DNA of 64,000 nt. Source: UBA6059 sp040222235 (lineage in GTDB: Bacteria; Bacteroidota; Bacteroidia; Cytophagales; Cyclobacteriaceae). The translations under genes were made by a program, and so were the position numbers. Shown here piece by piece: positions 46,234 to 55,271 of this stretch. The stretch spans positions 23,315 to 87,314 of the forward strand of contig JAVKDO010000133.1 in NCBI GenBank assembly GCA_040222235.1, in the 5' to 3' direction. Positions within the stretch are counted from its first letter, which is position 1. Each line of letters opens with the position of its first letter. The notes below the pieces were generated by a model that saw only the letters and a list, made by a program, of their open reading frames with translations, was not told where the DNA came from and ran no database searches.

Positions 46234-46304
46234 TATTTCCGGTAGGAAAAAAATCAGCTTATCATGTCGGGTTTCGTCATCCTATCTGTCTATAGGGTAA
46301 AAGC

Positions 46305-46727
46305 ATGAAATCGATCCTTACTACCATTCTACTATTTCTTGGTTCAATTGCCTTCGCGCAAACGAATCAAGAACAACAAAACAAGAGCATTGCGCTAGGC
46401 GTATTTGAAGCCTTCAATGCACATGACTGGCAGAAAATGGCCGGCTACTACCATGATGAAGCGGTTATAGAAGACCCTAGTGAACCTGAACCCGTCATTG
46501 GTGTAGCTGACATGCCAACGAAGTATGCGGGTTATGCCGAATTTGTTCCTGATATTCAGGATAAGGTGACTAACCTCTACGTTTTTCGTAACCACGTCGT
46601 GATAGAGTTTACATCGCACGGCACTACCATAGAAGGTGATGCTTTCAGCCTTCCTATATGCACCATTATGACAATAGAGGATGGAAAAATTACTCGAGAC
46701 GCCAGTTATTACGATCTGAAAAACTAA
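46305..46727 (+). CDS. Exported SnoaL/NTF2-like protein
   Basis: The 140-residue protein has a signal peptide (ending SIAFAQ). An NTF2-like fold follows (LGVFEAFNAHDWQKMAGYYHDEAVIEDP, GDAFSLPICTIMTIEDGKIT, ASYYDLKN). The family spans isomerases, hydroxylases and binding proteins; the function here is unknown. It is 11 bases upstream of the DGPF gene and forms an operon with it and the ECF42-type sigma factor. Confidence 0.82.
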   Translation: MKSILTTILLFLGSIAFAQTNQEQQNKSIALGVFEAFNAHDWQKMAGYYHDEAVIEDPSEPEPVIGVADMPTKYAGYAEFVPDIQDKVTNLYVFRNHVVIEFTSHGTTIEGDAFSLPICTIMTIEDGKITRDASYYDLKN

Positions 46728-46738
46728 ATTCTACATAT

Positions 46739-47077
46739 ATGAAGACTTACTTAATTCTGCTAAGGGAAGATATCCAAGCCATGAATACCATGACTGAAGA
46801 AGAGGCAATGGCCGAAATTGGGATGTATCAAAAATGGGTTGATGAACTCACCCAAGCAGGTAATCACGTATCCTCAGAACCGCTGACTACCGAAGGGTAC
46901 ATGGTCAGTGAGGATCAGGTGGTCAGCGATGGACCGTTCATTGAAGCGAAGGACGCAATCGGAGGCTATTTCATTATCAAGGCCAGTGATGATAAGCATG
47001 CCATCGAGATCGCTAAATCCTGTCCACTGGTTATGAAGGGCGGTGAGGTCGAATTGAGAGCAATCATGGAGTATTGA
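46739..47077 (+). CDS. DGPF/YCII-domain protein
   Basis: The 112-residue protein contains the DGPF signature (VVSDGPFIEAKDAIGGYFIIKA) and the N-terminal MKTYLILLREDIQAMN strand. The true start is ATG 46739; the longer frame begins inside the upstream gene. DGPF proteins are the standard genomic partner of ECF42 sigma factors and are often also their targets. The next gene follows after 4 bases. Confidence 0.88.
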   Translation: MKTYLILLREDIQAMNTMTEEEAMAEIGMYQKWVDELTQAGNHVSSEPLTTEGYMVSEDQVVSDGPFIEAKDAIGGYFIIKASDDKHAIEIAKSCPLVMKGGEVELRAIMEY

Positions 47078-47081
47078 ACCA

Positions 47082-48329
47082 TTGGCCAATAATTATGATA
47101 TTTCTAGACAAGTAGATCAACTGTACCGGCAGCACGCCGGTCAGTTGACCGCCGCTTGTTCTTCATATTTTGGAATGATCAATTTGGCTATGGCAGAGGA
47201 TGTAGTGCAAGACACCTTCGTTGCTGCACTATCGTCCTGGAACAAAAAAGGAATCCCCAACGATCCAAAATCTTGGCTTTACAAGGTTTGCAAGAATAAA
47301 TCGCTCAATCTAGTAGCAAAACGAGGGACAAGCACCAGTCATCAATCCGATTCATCAGAGGTTCTTGAGATTGATCAATTTTTCCTCGATCACGAAATTC
47401 AAGATCAGCAGTTGCGTTGGCTGTTTGCTACCGCAATACCGTCATTCAGCCCTAGGATGAGAATGATTTTCATGCTCAAGGCGGTGCATGGCATTAGAAT
47501 TAGGGAAATAGCTTCACTCCTGCTCTTGACCGAATCATCAGTTCAAAAAATGTATGAGCGGGCCAAAATACAAATCAATGCAGACCTAAAGAATACCAGC
47601 GTACCAGACCTTAACCAGTCTAAAGAGCGACTGCCAAGCGTAATTAATTCACTTTATCTTATTTATACCGTTAACTACAATAAACCCTGGCAGGCAGACT
47701 CAGGTCAAGATCTCTGCTATGATGCATTGGAATTGACCAAGTCCCTGCTCAGCAAACCGATTTACCGAACACCTAGTTTGTACGCTCTTTACAGCTTGAT
47801 GCTATTCCAAACTGCACGGCTACTGGCAAGAATATCACCCGATGGCGTATTCCTCGACCTGGAGCAGCAAGAGCGAACCCTCTGGAACAAAGAACTGATT
47901 CATCTCGGGATTACACAATTGAACAAATCTCAAACGCAAGAAAGCCTCTCCAAATATCACTTGGAAGCGACGATAGCTTCACTGCACTGTACAGCTCAGT
48001 CATGGCCCGAGACACCTTGGACACAGATCCTAAAGCTATATTTCCGTCTGGTTAAAATTGCTCCTTCTCCTTTCGTCAAACTCAATTTGTCCATTGCGCT
48101 ACTTTATGCAGAGGGTCACACCATAGCTCTTGAGTACCTAGAGGATAATCACTTTTCCGTTTTTAACCAAAATTATCAGTATCACGCTACGCTATCAAGG
48201 ATATATGAAGCCGGCGCTAACCTCTCAAAAGCATGCTATCATCTCGATTTGGCACTTCGCTATGCACAAGAGCAACCAGTCAAATCCTACCTTCAGCAGA
48301 GGTTAGATACTCTGAAACTCAAACACTAG
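47082..48329 (+). CDS. ECF42-type RNA polymerase sigma factor with long C-terminal extension
   Basis: The 415-residue protein has sigma region 2 (LTAACSSYFGMINLAMAEDVVQDTF, WLYKVCKNKSLNLVAKRG) and region 4 (FMLKAVHGIRIREIASLLLL, SVQKMYERAK). A helical TPR-like extension of about 200 residues follows (AIALLYAEGHTIALEYLEDN). This extension plus the DGPF neighbour defines ECF group 42, in which the extension takes part in activation and no anti-sigma factor is needed. The start is TTG 47082. Confidence 0.88.
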   Translation: MANNYDISRQVDQLYRQHAGQLTAACSSYFGMINLAMAEDVVQDTFVAALSSWNKKGIPNDPKSWLYKVCKNKSLNLVAKRGTSTSHQSDSSEVLEIDQFFLDHEIQDQQLRWLFATAIPSFSPRMRMIFMLKAVHGIRIREIASLLLLTESSVQKMYERAKIQINADLKNTSVPDLNQSKERLPSVINSLYLIYTVNYNKPWQADSGQDLCYDALELTKSLLSKPIYRTPSLYALYSLMLFQTARLLARISPDGVFLDLEQQERTLWNKELIHLGITQLNKSQTQESLSKYHLEATIASLHCTAQSWPETPWTQILKLYFRLVKIAPSPFVKLNLSIALLYAEGHTIALEYLEDNHFSVFNQNYQYHATLSRIYEAGANLSKACYHLDLALRYAQEQPVKSYLQQRLDTLKLKH

Positions 48330-48452
48330 AATCTCCGTTCATCAATATGAAATAGGGGGATTTCCTATTAAGAATATCCCCTATAAAAAAACTATCAAAA
48401 ACTATCAAAAAATCACTAGATTTACGATAGAGATAAAAAGAATAAAAAGAAT

Positions 48453-48665
48453 ATGTATTGTGAAATTTGCCAGGCATTTTCAGCGATGTACTGCACCTGC
48501 AATACGGATCACAAGGATGACGGAAAGCCTATTACAGGCGGCCGAAGGTCTGATGAATACAAAATCCGTATGGACAAGTTGTCCGAATTTGTAGGAGAAC
48601 TCGCTGAAAAGCATCCGAAAGACAAATCATTGAAGGAAGTAAAAGACTATTTTAAGATGAATTAA
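48453..48665 (+). CDS. Small Cys-rich hypothetical protein (70 aa)
   Basis: The 70-residue protein has clustered cysteines at the N-terminus (MYCEICQAFSAMYCTCNTDH), two C-x-C/C-x-x-C pairs that could bind zinc. A basic helical tail follows (FVGELAEKHPKDKSLKEVKD). I do not recognise the family. The gene lies 123 bases after the ECF42-type sigma factor, in a stretch with short AAAAACTATC repeats, and 36 bases before a long palindrome. Confidence 0.55.
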   Translation: MYCEICQAFSAMYCTCNTDHKDDGKPITGGRRSDEYKIRMDKLSEFVGELAEKHPKDKSLKEVKDYFKMN

Positions 48666-48701
48666 CTCATCTAGAATAGGCTTAACCCTACTATGAAAGC
48701 G

Positions 48702-48744
48702 GCTTTCCAATGTTTAGAAAACAGTTTTCTAAACATTGGAAAGC
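48702..48744. repeat. 43-bp perfect palindrome between convergent genes
   Basis: Two 21-base arms (GCTTTCCAATGTTTAGAAAAC and its exact complement) flank one central A at 48723. It lies between the small Cys-rich gene (plus) and the alpha/beta hydrolase gene (minus), whose 3' ends face it. No T-run follows on the plus strand. It may be a bidirectional terminator or a recombination relic. Confidence 0.85.
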
Positions 48745-48774
48745 ACAAAATTTATCATTGGATAATCAATGGAA

Positions 48775-49746
48775 CTATTCCTTTAGAAACTCGCTAACCA
48801 GTTTAGTGTAGCGATCTTTTGTGGAATCCGTCTGATACAGCTTTACATGAGGTATACCTGTGAAGGCATGGAACTGGATATGATCAGGATTTTCGACCAC
48901 TGAAAGTTCATTGGTAAGTAATCCAAAAGGGGTTTGCTTGTCCGTATCACTTGCCATAATTAGCGTTGGTCTATCATTTTGCGATAGCAGGTAACCAAAG
49001 GCCATCTCCTCACCGAATCCATCAACTAGGGCGTCAAAGTCTTGAAAATAATAATCAAATAGACTTTCAGGCAATCCAAGATCTTCGGCACCTCTCCAAA
49101 GTGTCCCCTTTACATCAGAAAGCGGACTATCAAGAATAACCTTTGATACATAGCTCTGCCTGACCTCATCTACCAAGTCTCCCCTTCCCAGTAGTATCTC
49201 AATCGCCATAGCCCCCATGGAGAATCCGTAAAGGACAACTGTATCCTGCTTTTGGTTCTCTTGTAGCCATTTCATAGAAGCGGCTATGTCATCCGCAAAT
49301 CTGTACCCCATGTAGGTGCTAGATGCCTCGGACCTTCCACTGTTACGAAGGTCTGGGATGAAAAAATTATACACTGTATCCAAACCTGTCGTCTTGAACA
49401 ACTCTAAATACTTCATAGGCTTGAGTCGATTGGACGTCCTGCCATGAAGAAGAACTACACATTGACCACTTTGAGGAGCAGAAGCGACATACCAACCAGA
49501 AAGCTGCTTTCCATCATAACCCGAAGAGAACGAAATCTCTTCCACTATGTCGTATCCGTAATTGGAGGGATGATCATTATCATAAATACCATAATGCACC
49601 CTCATAGAGTCATATGGTAAAATGCTCTCAAAAGTGTATGGTTCATACTCGGTGATCATCGACAACACTTTTTGCGGAACGAAATACAAGAAAGTCCAAG
49701 CCAAGACCAGTAGTAGTCCTACCGCAATGATGATCCATTTTTTCAT
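48775..49746 (-). CDS. Membrane-anchored alpha/beta hydrolase
   Basis: The 323-residue protein has one N-terminal membrane segment (WIIIAVGLLLVLAWTFLYF) and an alpha/beta-hydrolase fold. The oxyanion region is VVLLHGRTSN and the nucleophile elbow is YGFSMGAM (Ser). The acid is Asp in MASDTDKQTPF and the His lies in TGIPHVKLY. All three catalytic residues are present. The substrate is unknown; the family includes esterases and peptidases anchored facing the periplasm. Confidence 0.85.
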   Translation of the reverse strand: MKKWIIIAVGLLLVLAWTFLYFVPQKVLSMITEYEPYTFESILPYDSMRVHYGIYDNDHPSNYGYDIVEEISFSSGYDGKQLSGWYVASAPQSGQCVVLLHGRTSNRLKPMKYLELFKTTGLDTVYNFFIPDLRNSGRSEASSTYMGYRFADDIAASMKWLQENQKQDTVVLYGFSMGAMAIEILLGRGDLVDEVRQSYVSKVILDSPLSDVKGTLWRGAEDLGLPESLFDYYFQDFDALVDGFGEEMAFGYLLSQNDRPTLIMASDTDKQTPFGLLTNELSVVENPDHIQFHAFTGIPHVKLYQTDSTKDRYTKLVSEFLKE

Positions 49747-49828
49747 ATCAGAATTCTTCTTACCGAAAGCAATTTAGTAGAAATATACCGTTCAACATTA
49801 TCCTTCCCTAGCTCTGTACTAAGCATCA

Positions 49829-49852
49829 GAAGTGTAATGAGGCTTACACTTC
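49829..49852. promoter_or_regulatory. Perfect inverted repeat in the divergent promoter of the DUF3179 operon
   Basis: GAAGTGTAA and TTACACTTC (9 bp each) are separated by 6 bases. The site lies 83 bases before the alpha/beta-hydrolase start and 59 bases before the beta-barrel gene start. It looks like a dimer operator. Confidence 0.5.
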
Positions 49853-49910
49853 CGCATGAAACCGACCTCCTACCATGGGTGATCTGTCTTCTTTGCAGTT
49901 AGAGACCTGA

Positions 49911-50924
49911 GTGAGGGAAAGGCAAACATATCTGGATAGATTGGTTAGGAACAAATCGGTAGGGCGACTCGGCGCATTATTTCTGCTGCTGTGGATTGCT
50001 ATTGGAGGTCAACATCAGGCCAGCGCCCAGACATGCTGCTCGGGAGGAGTACCCATCTCAGGCAACCTTGGCTTGCCAGCAGCGAGCTCCGGCACTTGGC
50101 AGTTTTCGCTTAACTATGATGCCAATGTGCTTAAGACCTTAAAAGACGAACGGAACATTCTGGACGATCTTACCCGCGAACGACAAACCAACACTATCAT
50201 CTTCGAAGTGGGTTACACATTAACCCAGCGTATATCGTTTGATTTATTCACTTCCTACGTACGCCAAGAGCGCATCCTGCGACCCATTGGTTTTGACAAA
50301 AATGAGGTGTTCACCAATGGTGTTGGGGATGCGGTGATATTGGGCAAGTTCAAAGTACTGAACCCGCTCCAAGTGGGTATTGGGGTGAAGATGCCGACGG
50401 GAGCAACTGACCTGACCTTTGATGGTATACCGTTAAATGCCGACCTGCAGCCTGGAAGTGGTGCATGGGATGCCATCTTCTGGTCAAACTATACCAACAC
50501 ACTTGGCTTCCGACAATCACTTACCTTCAATGGCACAGCGATCTACAGAGCCACAGGAGAAAATGACGATTACCTGGGCAGCCAGACCTATGAGTTTGGA
50601 AATGAATGGCAGCTTATAGCGGGTTTGGCAGATCGCTTTCTGATTGGAGCAGTGATGATCGATCCATCCATTAGGTTTCGCTATCGCAAAGCCGGAGAAG
50701 ACCTCAACAGCAACTTCAAACTTCCCAATACGGGTGGTCAATGGGTCTTTATTAATCCGGGAATATCAATACCGCTCAAGCCCAGCTTATCATGGCAGAT
50801 CAACGCAGAAGTCCCACTGTATAGCAAAGTATATGGCACACAACTCACACCGACCTACCGGATCAACACAGGATTTTATTGGAACATTAAACCAAAGAGC
50901 AATGAGAGCATTATACAATTTTAA
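49911..50924 (+). CDS. Outer-membrane beta-barrel protein
   Basis: The 337-residue protein has a signal peptide ending HQASAQ. A Cys-pair TCCSGGVPISGNLGLPAA follows, then a barrel with repeated strands (FEVGYTLTQRISFDLFTSY, GVGDAVILGKFKVLNPLQ, NPGISIPLKPSLSWQINAEV). It matches no named transporter family with certainty, and resembles the phenol MetA-like or porin-like barrels. The start is GTG 49911. Its end overlaps the DUF3179 gene by 23 bases, so the pair is co-translated. Confidence 0.75.
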   Translation: MRERQTYLDRLVRNKSVGRLGALFLLLWIAIGGQHQASAQTCCSGGVPISGNLGLPAASSGTWQFSLNYDANVLKTLKDERNILDDLTRERQTNTIIFEVGYTLTQRISFDLFTSYVRQERILRPIGFDKNEVFTNGVGDAVILGKFKVLNPLQVGIGVKMPTGATDLTFDGIPLNADLQPGSGAWDAIFWSNYTNTLGFRQSLTFNGTAIYRATGENDDYLGSQTYEFGNEWQLIAGLADRFLIGAVMIDPSIRFRYRKAGEDLNSNFKLPNTGGQWVFINPGISIPLKPSLSWQINAEVPLYSKVYGTQLTPTYRINTGFYWNIKPKSNESIIQF

Positions 50925-52017
50925 GGGGCTTTTTCTCCTGATATTAATAGCAGGTACGATGATTGGCTGTGGTATAGATGACGATGAGCCATCTGGGCCA
51001 ACGGACGTTATCACAAACCCAGTCACTACTACGGGCATTGATCCAAACTCCTGGCTGGTACCCCAAAACGAAGTATTTGATGGAGGTCCGGGCAAAGACG
51101 GTATCCCAGCATTGATCGATCCCCCAAAGATCTCAGTAGGCGCAATCGACTTTATGGAGCCCAATGACCTTATCATCGGTTATCAAGTGGGGGACAAAGT
51201 AGTCGGCTATCCTCACAAGATTCTGGATTGGCATGAGATCATCAATGACGAGGTAGATGGTGAGCATTTTGCGGTCACCTACTGTCCTTTGACAGGTACT
51301 GCCATTGGTTACAGTCGAGTGATCGATGGTAATCTTACCTCCTTCGGAGTGTCTGGTTTACTCTATAACACCAATCTCATTCCCTACGACAGGCTGACTG
51401 ACAGCAACTGGTCGCAGATCCTTCGCAAGAGTGTCAATGGAACTTTAGTAGGTCGTGAAATCGAGACGCTTCCATTAATTGAGACATCATGGGCTAACTG
51501 GCAAAGGCTCTATCCCAATTCTACGGTAGTAGGCACCAATACCGGAACACCACGCAACTATGGACGCTATCCTTATGGTAATTACCTAACCAGTCCTGGA
51601 CTGATCTTCCCGATATCCGTAACCGACACTCGACTTTTCGCCAAGGAAAGGGTTCTGTCTGTGATAGTGGGTGAAAATGCGAAAGCATATGAAATTGGTC
51701 GTTTTGACGAACCGGCAATCATCGAGGACGCCTTCGATGGACTGGATTACATCGTCTACATCGATGGTCAAAGCAATGCAGCCGTGGCATTTGCTAGTAC
51801 TACACTTGATGGTGTGTCCATTGTGTTGAGTCCCTACACTGGCGATAATGCAGGTGTCATGCAAGATCAGTTTGACAATATCTATGATCTCTTCGGCTCA
51901 GTTGTAGAAGGGCCAAATGCTGAACACAAGCTTGAAGCCGTTGAATACATCATTGGCTTTTGGTTCACTTTCCCGTCCTTTTTTGAGACGGTAGACCTGG
52001 ATGGAGGCAAGAACTAG
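50902..52017 (+). CDS. DUF3179 lipoprotein
   Basis: The 371-residue protein starts at ATG 50902 with a lipobox (LILIAGTMIGC). The DUF3179 domain is clear (VVGYPHKILDWHEIINDEVD, VTYCPLTGTAIGYSR, FGVSGLLYNTNLIPYDR). The Cys in TYCPLTGT is part of the conserved signature. The function is not known, though DUF3179 proteins have been suggested to handle metals. It overlaps the beta-barrel gene before it, which suggests an envelope pair. Confidence 0.88.
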   Translation: MRALYNFKGLFLLILIAGTMIGCGIDDDEPSGPTDVITNPVTTTGIDPNSWLVPQNEVFDGGPGKDGIPALIDPPKISVGAIDFMEPNDLIIGYQVGDKVVGYPHKILDWHEIINDEVDGEHFAVTYCPLTGTAIGYSRVIDGNLTSFGVSGLLYNTNLIPYDRLTDSNWSQILRKSVNGTLVGREIETLPLIETSWANWQRLYPNSTVVGTNTGTPRNYGRYPYGNYLTSPGLIFPISVTDTRLFAKERVLSVIVGENAKAYEIGRFDEPAIIEDAFDGLDYIVYIDGQSNAAVAFASTTLDGVSIVLSPYTGDNAGVMQDQFDNIYDLFGSVVEGPNAEHKLEAVEYIIGFWFTFPSFFETVDLDGGKN

Positions 52018-52591
52018 AAGGATCTTTTAAGCTTCAAATGATCAGCAAGTATCAGAAGGCGTCAGATTGCTCATTTCCGCTTCGCTACACCTGCCCGCCG
52101 GTAGGCAGGTCAGGAATGACGATGTGGTTACACGAAGACTGCAACACCATAAGTGACGTCATTCCAGTTTGGAGGTACGACAATACCGGAATCTGTAAGC
52201 TCGATTATAGTACGGTCGGCAGATTGGTATTTAGGCGTGTTCGAACCATGAGGTAGAATGAGTTGTACTCATCAATAGGATATACAGATTCCTGAATTCC
52301 GCTACGCTGCATCAGGAATGACGAGTGAATTCATGCTATAGCTGTAATAAAAAATTTCTTGAAACCAACTATCCCCGAGGCAAGCCGTTGGGGTATTTCG
52401 CTGGTTTCATTTTGATCTGAAGATCAAAAACCGAAATTATTTATTTGGATCCCCGCCTTCGCGGGGATGACGTTTTTATTGGAACCCCGAGGCAGAGCCT
52501 CGAGGAATTCTTTGGATTAAAACATAGACGGGAGCTATCAGCTCAATACTTTGTATTGACTGTTAGGCGACTGCTGGGGTTTCCGTCTTTT
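52018..52591. repeat. Palindrome-rich intergenic region (REP-like elements)
   Basis: This 574-base gap holds at least five hairpins: ACCTGCC...GGCAGGT (52089-52110), ATTCCTGA...TCAGGAAT (52288-52319), TTTTGATC-TGAA-GATCAAAA (52410-52429), CCCCGC-CTTC-GCGGGG (52451-52466) and CGAGGC-AGA-GCCTCG (52488-52502). Several end in GGAATGACG or GGGATGACG. No gene is visible. It separates two convergent operons. Confidence 0.7.
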
Positions 52592-53464
52592 TTAATCTAA
52601 TCTGCGGACGGTCAGATCATGTAAGGAAGGTGATATCCATACCTGATCTCCGATCTTCAGTTCTCCGCTCTTGATTTGACCGCTAGGAAGTTTGCGCAGT
52701 TGATTCTCGATCATTACTGTCACCTCATTATCTTCAATACTGATCACTTCTCCTATCTTATCAAAAACAGAATCAGCATTATCAACTTTCACCAATATCT
52801 GCCTGGGTGGCCCTTCTTTGATCACTTTCCCACTTTCAATAACATAGGTGTAGTCTGATAGTCGAAGTACCTCTGATAGGTCATGACTCACCATGATCGA
52901 AGTGAGCTGATACTCATCATGTACCAGACGTATAAACCCTTGAAGTTTTTGCCTGATCTCCCTATCCAAAGCTGAGAGCGGTTCATCCAACAACAGCAGT
53001 TTTGGACGCGGCACTATAGCTCGGGCTAGTGCAACCCGCTGTTGTTGTCCACCGGAAAGGGTAGCTGGCCGTGAGTGCCGAAGATCACCTAACTCCATCA
53101 TTTCTAATAAAGGATCAATGTCTTCACTTGATTGTCCCTTGGCTAAGGCATAGGTCAGGTTCTGTAGCACTGTCATGTTAGGAAAGAGTGCATAATCCTG
53201 AAATACAAAACCAGCCTGCCTATGCTGCGGTTTCAAGTTGATCCTCTTTTCCGTATCCACCCATTGCCCTCCATCCACCTCGATCGATCCTTGATCTGGC
53301 TTCATCAATCCTGCTATCATACGAAGGACAGAGGTCTTTCCCGCTCCTGACTTTCCGTATAATGTAACGAAACTGCCTTTATCAATCGAGAGTTGAACAT
53401 CTAGCAGCATCATTCCTCCCATTGCTTGGAGTCGCTTTGATAGTTCAGCCTTCACCATTTCCAT
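52592..53464 (-). CDS. modC: Molybdate ABC transporter ATP-binding protein
   Basis: The 290-residue ABC ATPase has Walker A GKSGAGKT (37-44), Q-loop FVFQDYALFPNM, signature TLSGGQQQRVALARA, Walker B LLLLDEPLSAL and an H-loop (MVSHDLSEV). A C-terminal TOBE-like part with DQVWISPSLHDL is also seen. The neighbours modB and modA place it in molybdate uptake. Its start overlaps modB by 13 bases. Confidence 0.92.
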   Translation of the reverse strand: MEMVKAELSKRLQAMGGMMLLDVQLSIDKGSFVTLYGKSGAGKTSVLRMIAGLMKPDQGSIEVDGGQWVDTEKRINLKPQHRQAGFVFQDYALFPNMTVLQNLTYALAKGQSSEDIDPLLEMMELGDLRHSRPATLSGGQQQRVALARAIVPRPKLLLLDEPLSALDREIRQKLQGFIRLVHDEYQLTSIMVSHDLSEVLRLSDYTYVIESGKVIKEGPPRQILVKVDNADSVFDKIGEVISIEDNEVTVMIENQLRKLPSGQIKSGELKIGDQVWISPSLHDLTVRRLD

Positions 53465-54147
53465 AAGCCTTTAAAATATCCCCCATTGGTGAGGTTGAGG
53501 ATGAGAAGAACCAGGAAGGTGATGACAAAAAGGATCGCTGAATAGACATTTGCGCCAGCATAATTGAGCGACTCTACCTCTTCGTAGATGGCTATGGATG
53601 CTACCTTAGTCACCTCGGGTATGCTACCGCCAATCATCAACACCACACCAAATTCACCCACGGTATGTGCAAAAGTTAAGACCGTCGCTGTGAGTAGAGA
53701 AGACTTGATATTGGGTAGAAGAACGTACCGCAACGTGGTGAATCGGGACTTCCCAAGAAGATCGGAGGCTTCCATTAAATTTTCCGGTAGGTTGACCAGA
53801 CCCGCACGAACAGGCTGCACCATAAAGGGTAAGCTATAAATGATGGAGCCAACTACTAACCCCTCGAATGAGAAAACAAGTCTAATACCCAACCACTGGT
53901 TCATCCACAGACCCAATCCACTACCGGGACTGAATGCGAGCAATAGATAAAATCCGATGACCGTCGGTGGCAGTACTAGTGGCATACTCACCAATGTCTC
54001 TACAACGAACCTCAGCTTAGAGCCCGAGTAGGCTAACCAGTAGGCCAAGGGAATGCCAAGAACAAGCAGAAGCGCAGTGGTAATGCTCGCTAACTTGAAA
54101 GTCAACCACAGTGGTCCCATATCGATCGCTAGTAAGATCACCTGCAT
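53452..54147 (-). CDS. modB: Molybdate ABC transporter permease
   Basis: The 231-residue protein has five to six membrane helices and the binding-protein-dependent permease signature (ASDLLGKSRFTTLRYVLLPNI). It also has the ModB-type FAHTVGEFGVVLMIGGSI. Its ATG directly follows the modA stop and its end overlaps modC, so the mod genes form one tight operon. Confidence 0.9.
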   Translation of the reverse strand: MQVILLAIDMGPLWLTFKLASITTALLLVLGIPLAYWLAYSGSKLRFVVETLVSMPLVLPPTVIGFYLLLAFSPGSGLGLWMNQWLGIRLVFSFEGLVVGSIIYSLPFMVQPVRAGLVNLPENLMEASDLLGKSRFTTLRYVLLPNIKSSLLTATVLTFAHTVGEFGVVLMIGGSIPEVTKVASIAIYEEVESLNYAGANVYSAILFVITFLVLLILNLTNGGYFKGLWKW

Positions 54148-54921
54148 TTAACTTGGTGACTGATAGCCGAAGTATTTAAGTATCGATTGCGCTTTTGGTG
54201 ATAGCATAAAGTCATAAAATATCTGCGCAGCAGGCAGTTCATAACCTTCATGATTGATAATGGCCATGCCTTGATCAATCGGAACGTAATGATTTGGATC
54301 AACTTCCAACCAATATCCCTTATCCTTCATTAGACGAGTCATTACGACTGATTTGGCCGTAAAACCTAAGCCAGCTGCACCAGAAGTAATGAAATGGTTG
54401 GTCTGGGCAATACTCTCACCATAGATCAGCTTATCCGCCACTACATCCATCAGTTTCATAGACGATAGAGCTTCCATAGCAGCTATGCCATAGGGAGCCG
54501 TTTTGGGGTTAGCTATCGCGATGTACTTCATCTCATCAGATCTGAGTAATTTCCAAAGATCGTCGCTATCAATATTGGTCGGACCCCAGAGCACAAGGCT
54601 ACCTTGGGCGTATATAATTGGCTCATTTTTGAGAAGGCCATTATCGAAGAGCGTTTTGGGATATCTCATATCAGCAGACAGGAAAATATCATAAGGAGCA
54701 CCTTTGCTGATCTGAGCCGTCAACTTACCAGAACTGCTTATGACTACCTCACAATCCGTACCTGTGTCTAGCTCAAATACGCTCACCAGACTATCGATTG
54801 CATATTGCACATTAGCCGCCGCAGCAATGGTCATCGTTCGGGGCTCGCGTGTGCTGCAGCTCAATATTGATAGTATGATCATACCGACCATTAATAAATA
54901 GACGCTGTATTCAACCCTCAT
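54148..54921 (-). CDS. modA: Molybdate-binding lipoprotein
   Basis: The 257-residue protein has a lipobox (MIILSILSC). The ModA fold follows (MTIAAAANVQYAIDSLVSVF, VVISSSGKLTAQISKGAPYD, FLSADMRYPKTLFDNGLLKN), with Ser and Tyr positions typical for binding tetrahedral oxyanions. As a lipoprotein it would be anchored to the membrane next to the permease. It overlaps the ModE-like gene by four bases. Confidence 0.92.
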   Translation of the reverse strand: MRVEYSVYLLMVGMIILSILSCSTREPRTMTIAAAANVQYAIDSLVSVFELDTGTDCEVVISSSGKLTAQISKGAPYDIFLSADMRYPKTLFDNGLLKNEPIIYAQGSLVLWGPTNIDSDDLWKLLRSDEMKYIAIANPKTAPYGIAAMEALSSMKLMDVVADKLIYGESIAQTNHFITSGAAGLGFTAKSVVMTRLMKDKGYWLEVDPNHYVPIDQGMAIINHEGYELPAAQIFYDFMLSPKAQSILKYFGYQSPS

Positions 54922-55259
54922 ACGAAATCAGTCCCTTTAAACTTGTTCTGAATGAACTCATCGACTTCCTCTTCAAGCGATTGATACTGCCTTAATATGG
55001 TCTTCCCTGCAAGCGTAACTGAGGCTCCACCTCCCCGATTACCACCTAGCTTTTTCTCGACCAGTGGTTGAGTTGCAATGCGATTCATATTCTCTACCAG
55101 CTGCCATGCTTTTCTGTAGCTTAGCTTTGTGGTCTCTGCTGCCTTTGCAATAGACCCCTTCTGATCGATCGCTTTCAATAGTTCGATCGGACCTTTGCCT
55201 AAGTAGGCCTCATCTCCTACAAATACCTTCATTCTAAATCCGATCCTAATGTCTTTCAT
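54918..55259 (-). CDS. ModE-like winged-helix regulator (single-domain)
   Basis: The 113-residue protein corresponds to the LysR-type N-terminal winged helix of ModE (GPIELLKAIDQKGSIAKAAE, KLSYRKAWQLVENMNRIATQP, GNRGGGASVTLAGKTILRQY). It lacks the C-terminal molybdate-binding (Mop) domains of full-length ModE, so effector sensing must be different. It is the first gene of the mod operon and is preceded by a perfect inverted repeat. Confidence 0.88.
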   Translation of the reverse strand: MKDIRIGFRMKVFVGDEAYLGKGPIELLKAIDQKGSIAKAAETTKLSYRKAWQLVENMNRIATQPLVEKKLGGNRGGGASVTLAGKTILRQYQSLEEEVDEFIQNKFKGTDFV

Positions 55260-55271
55260 CTCGACTCAAAA

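Noticed and set aside
48390..48420. AAAAACTATC repeated in tandem after the ECF42-type gene
   Set aside because: Only two to three copies of a simple A-rich word; likely composition or slippage.
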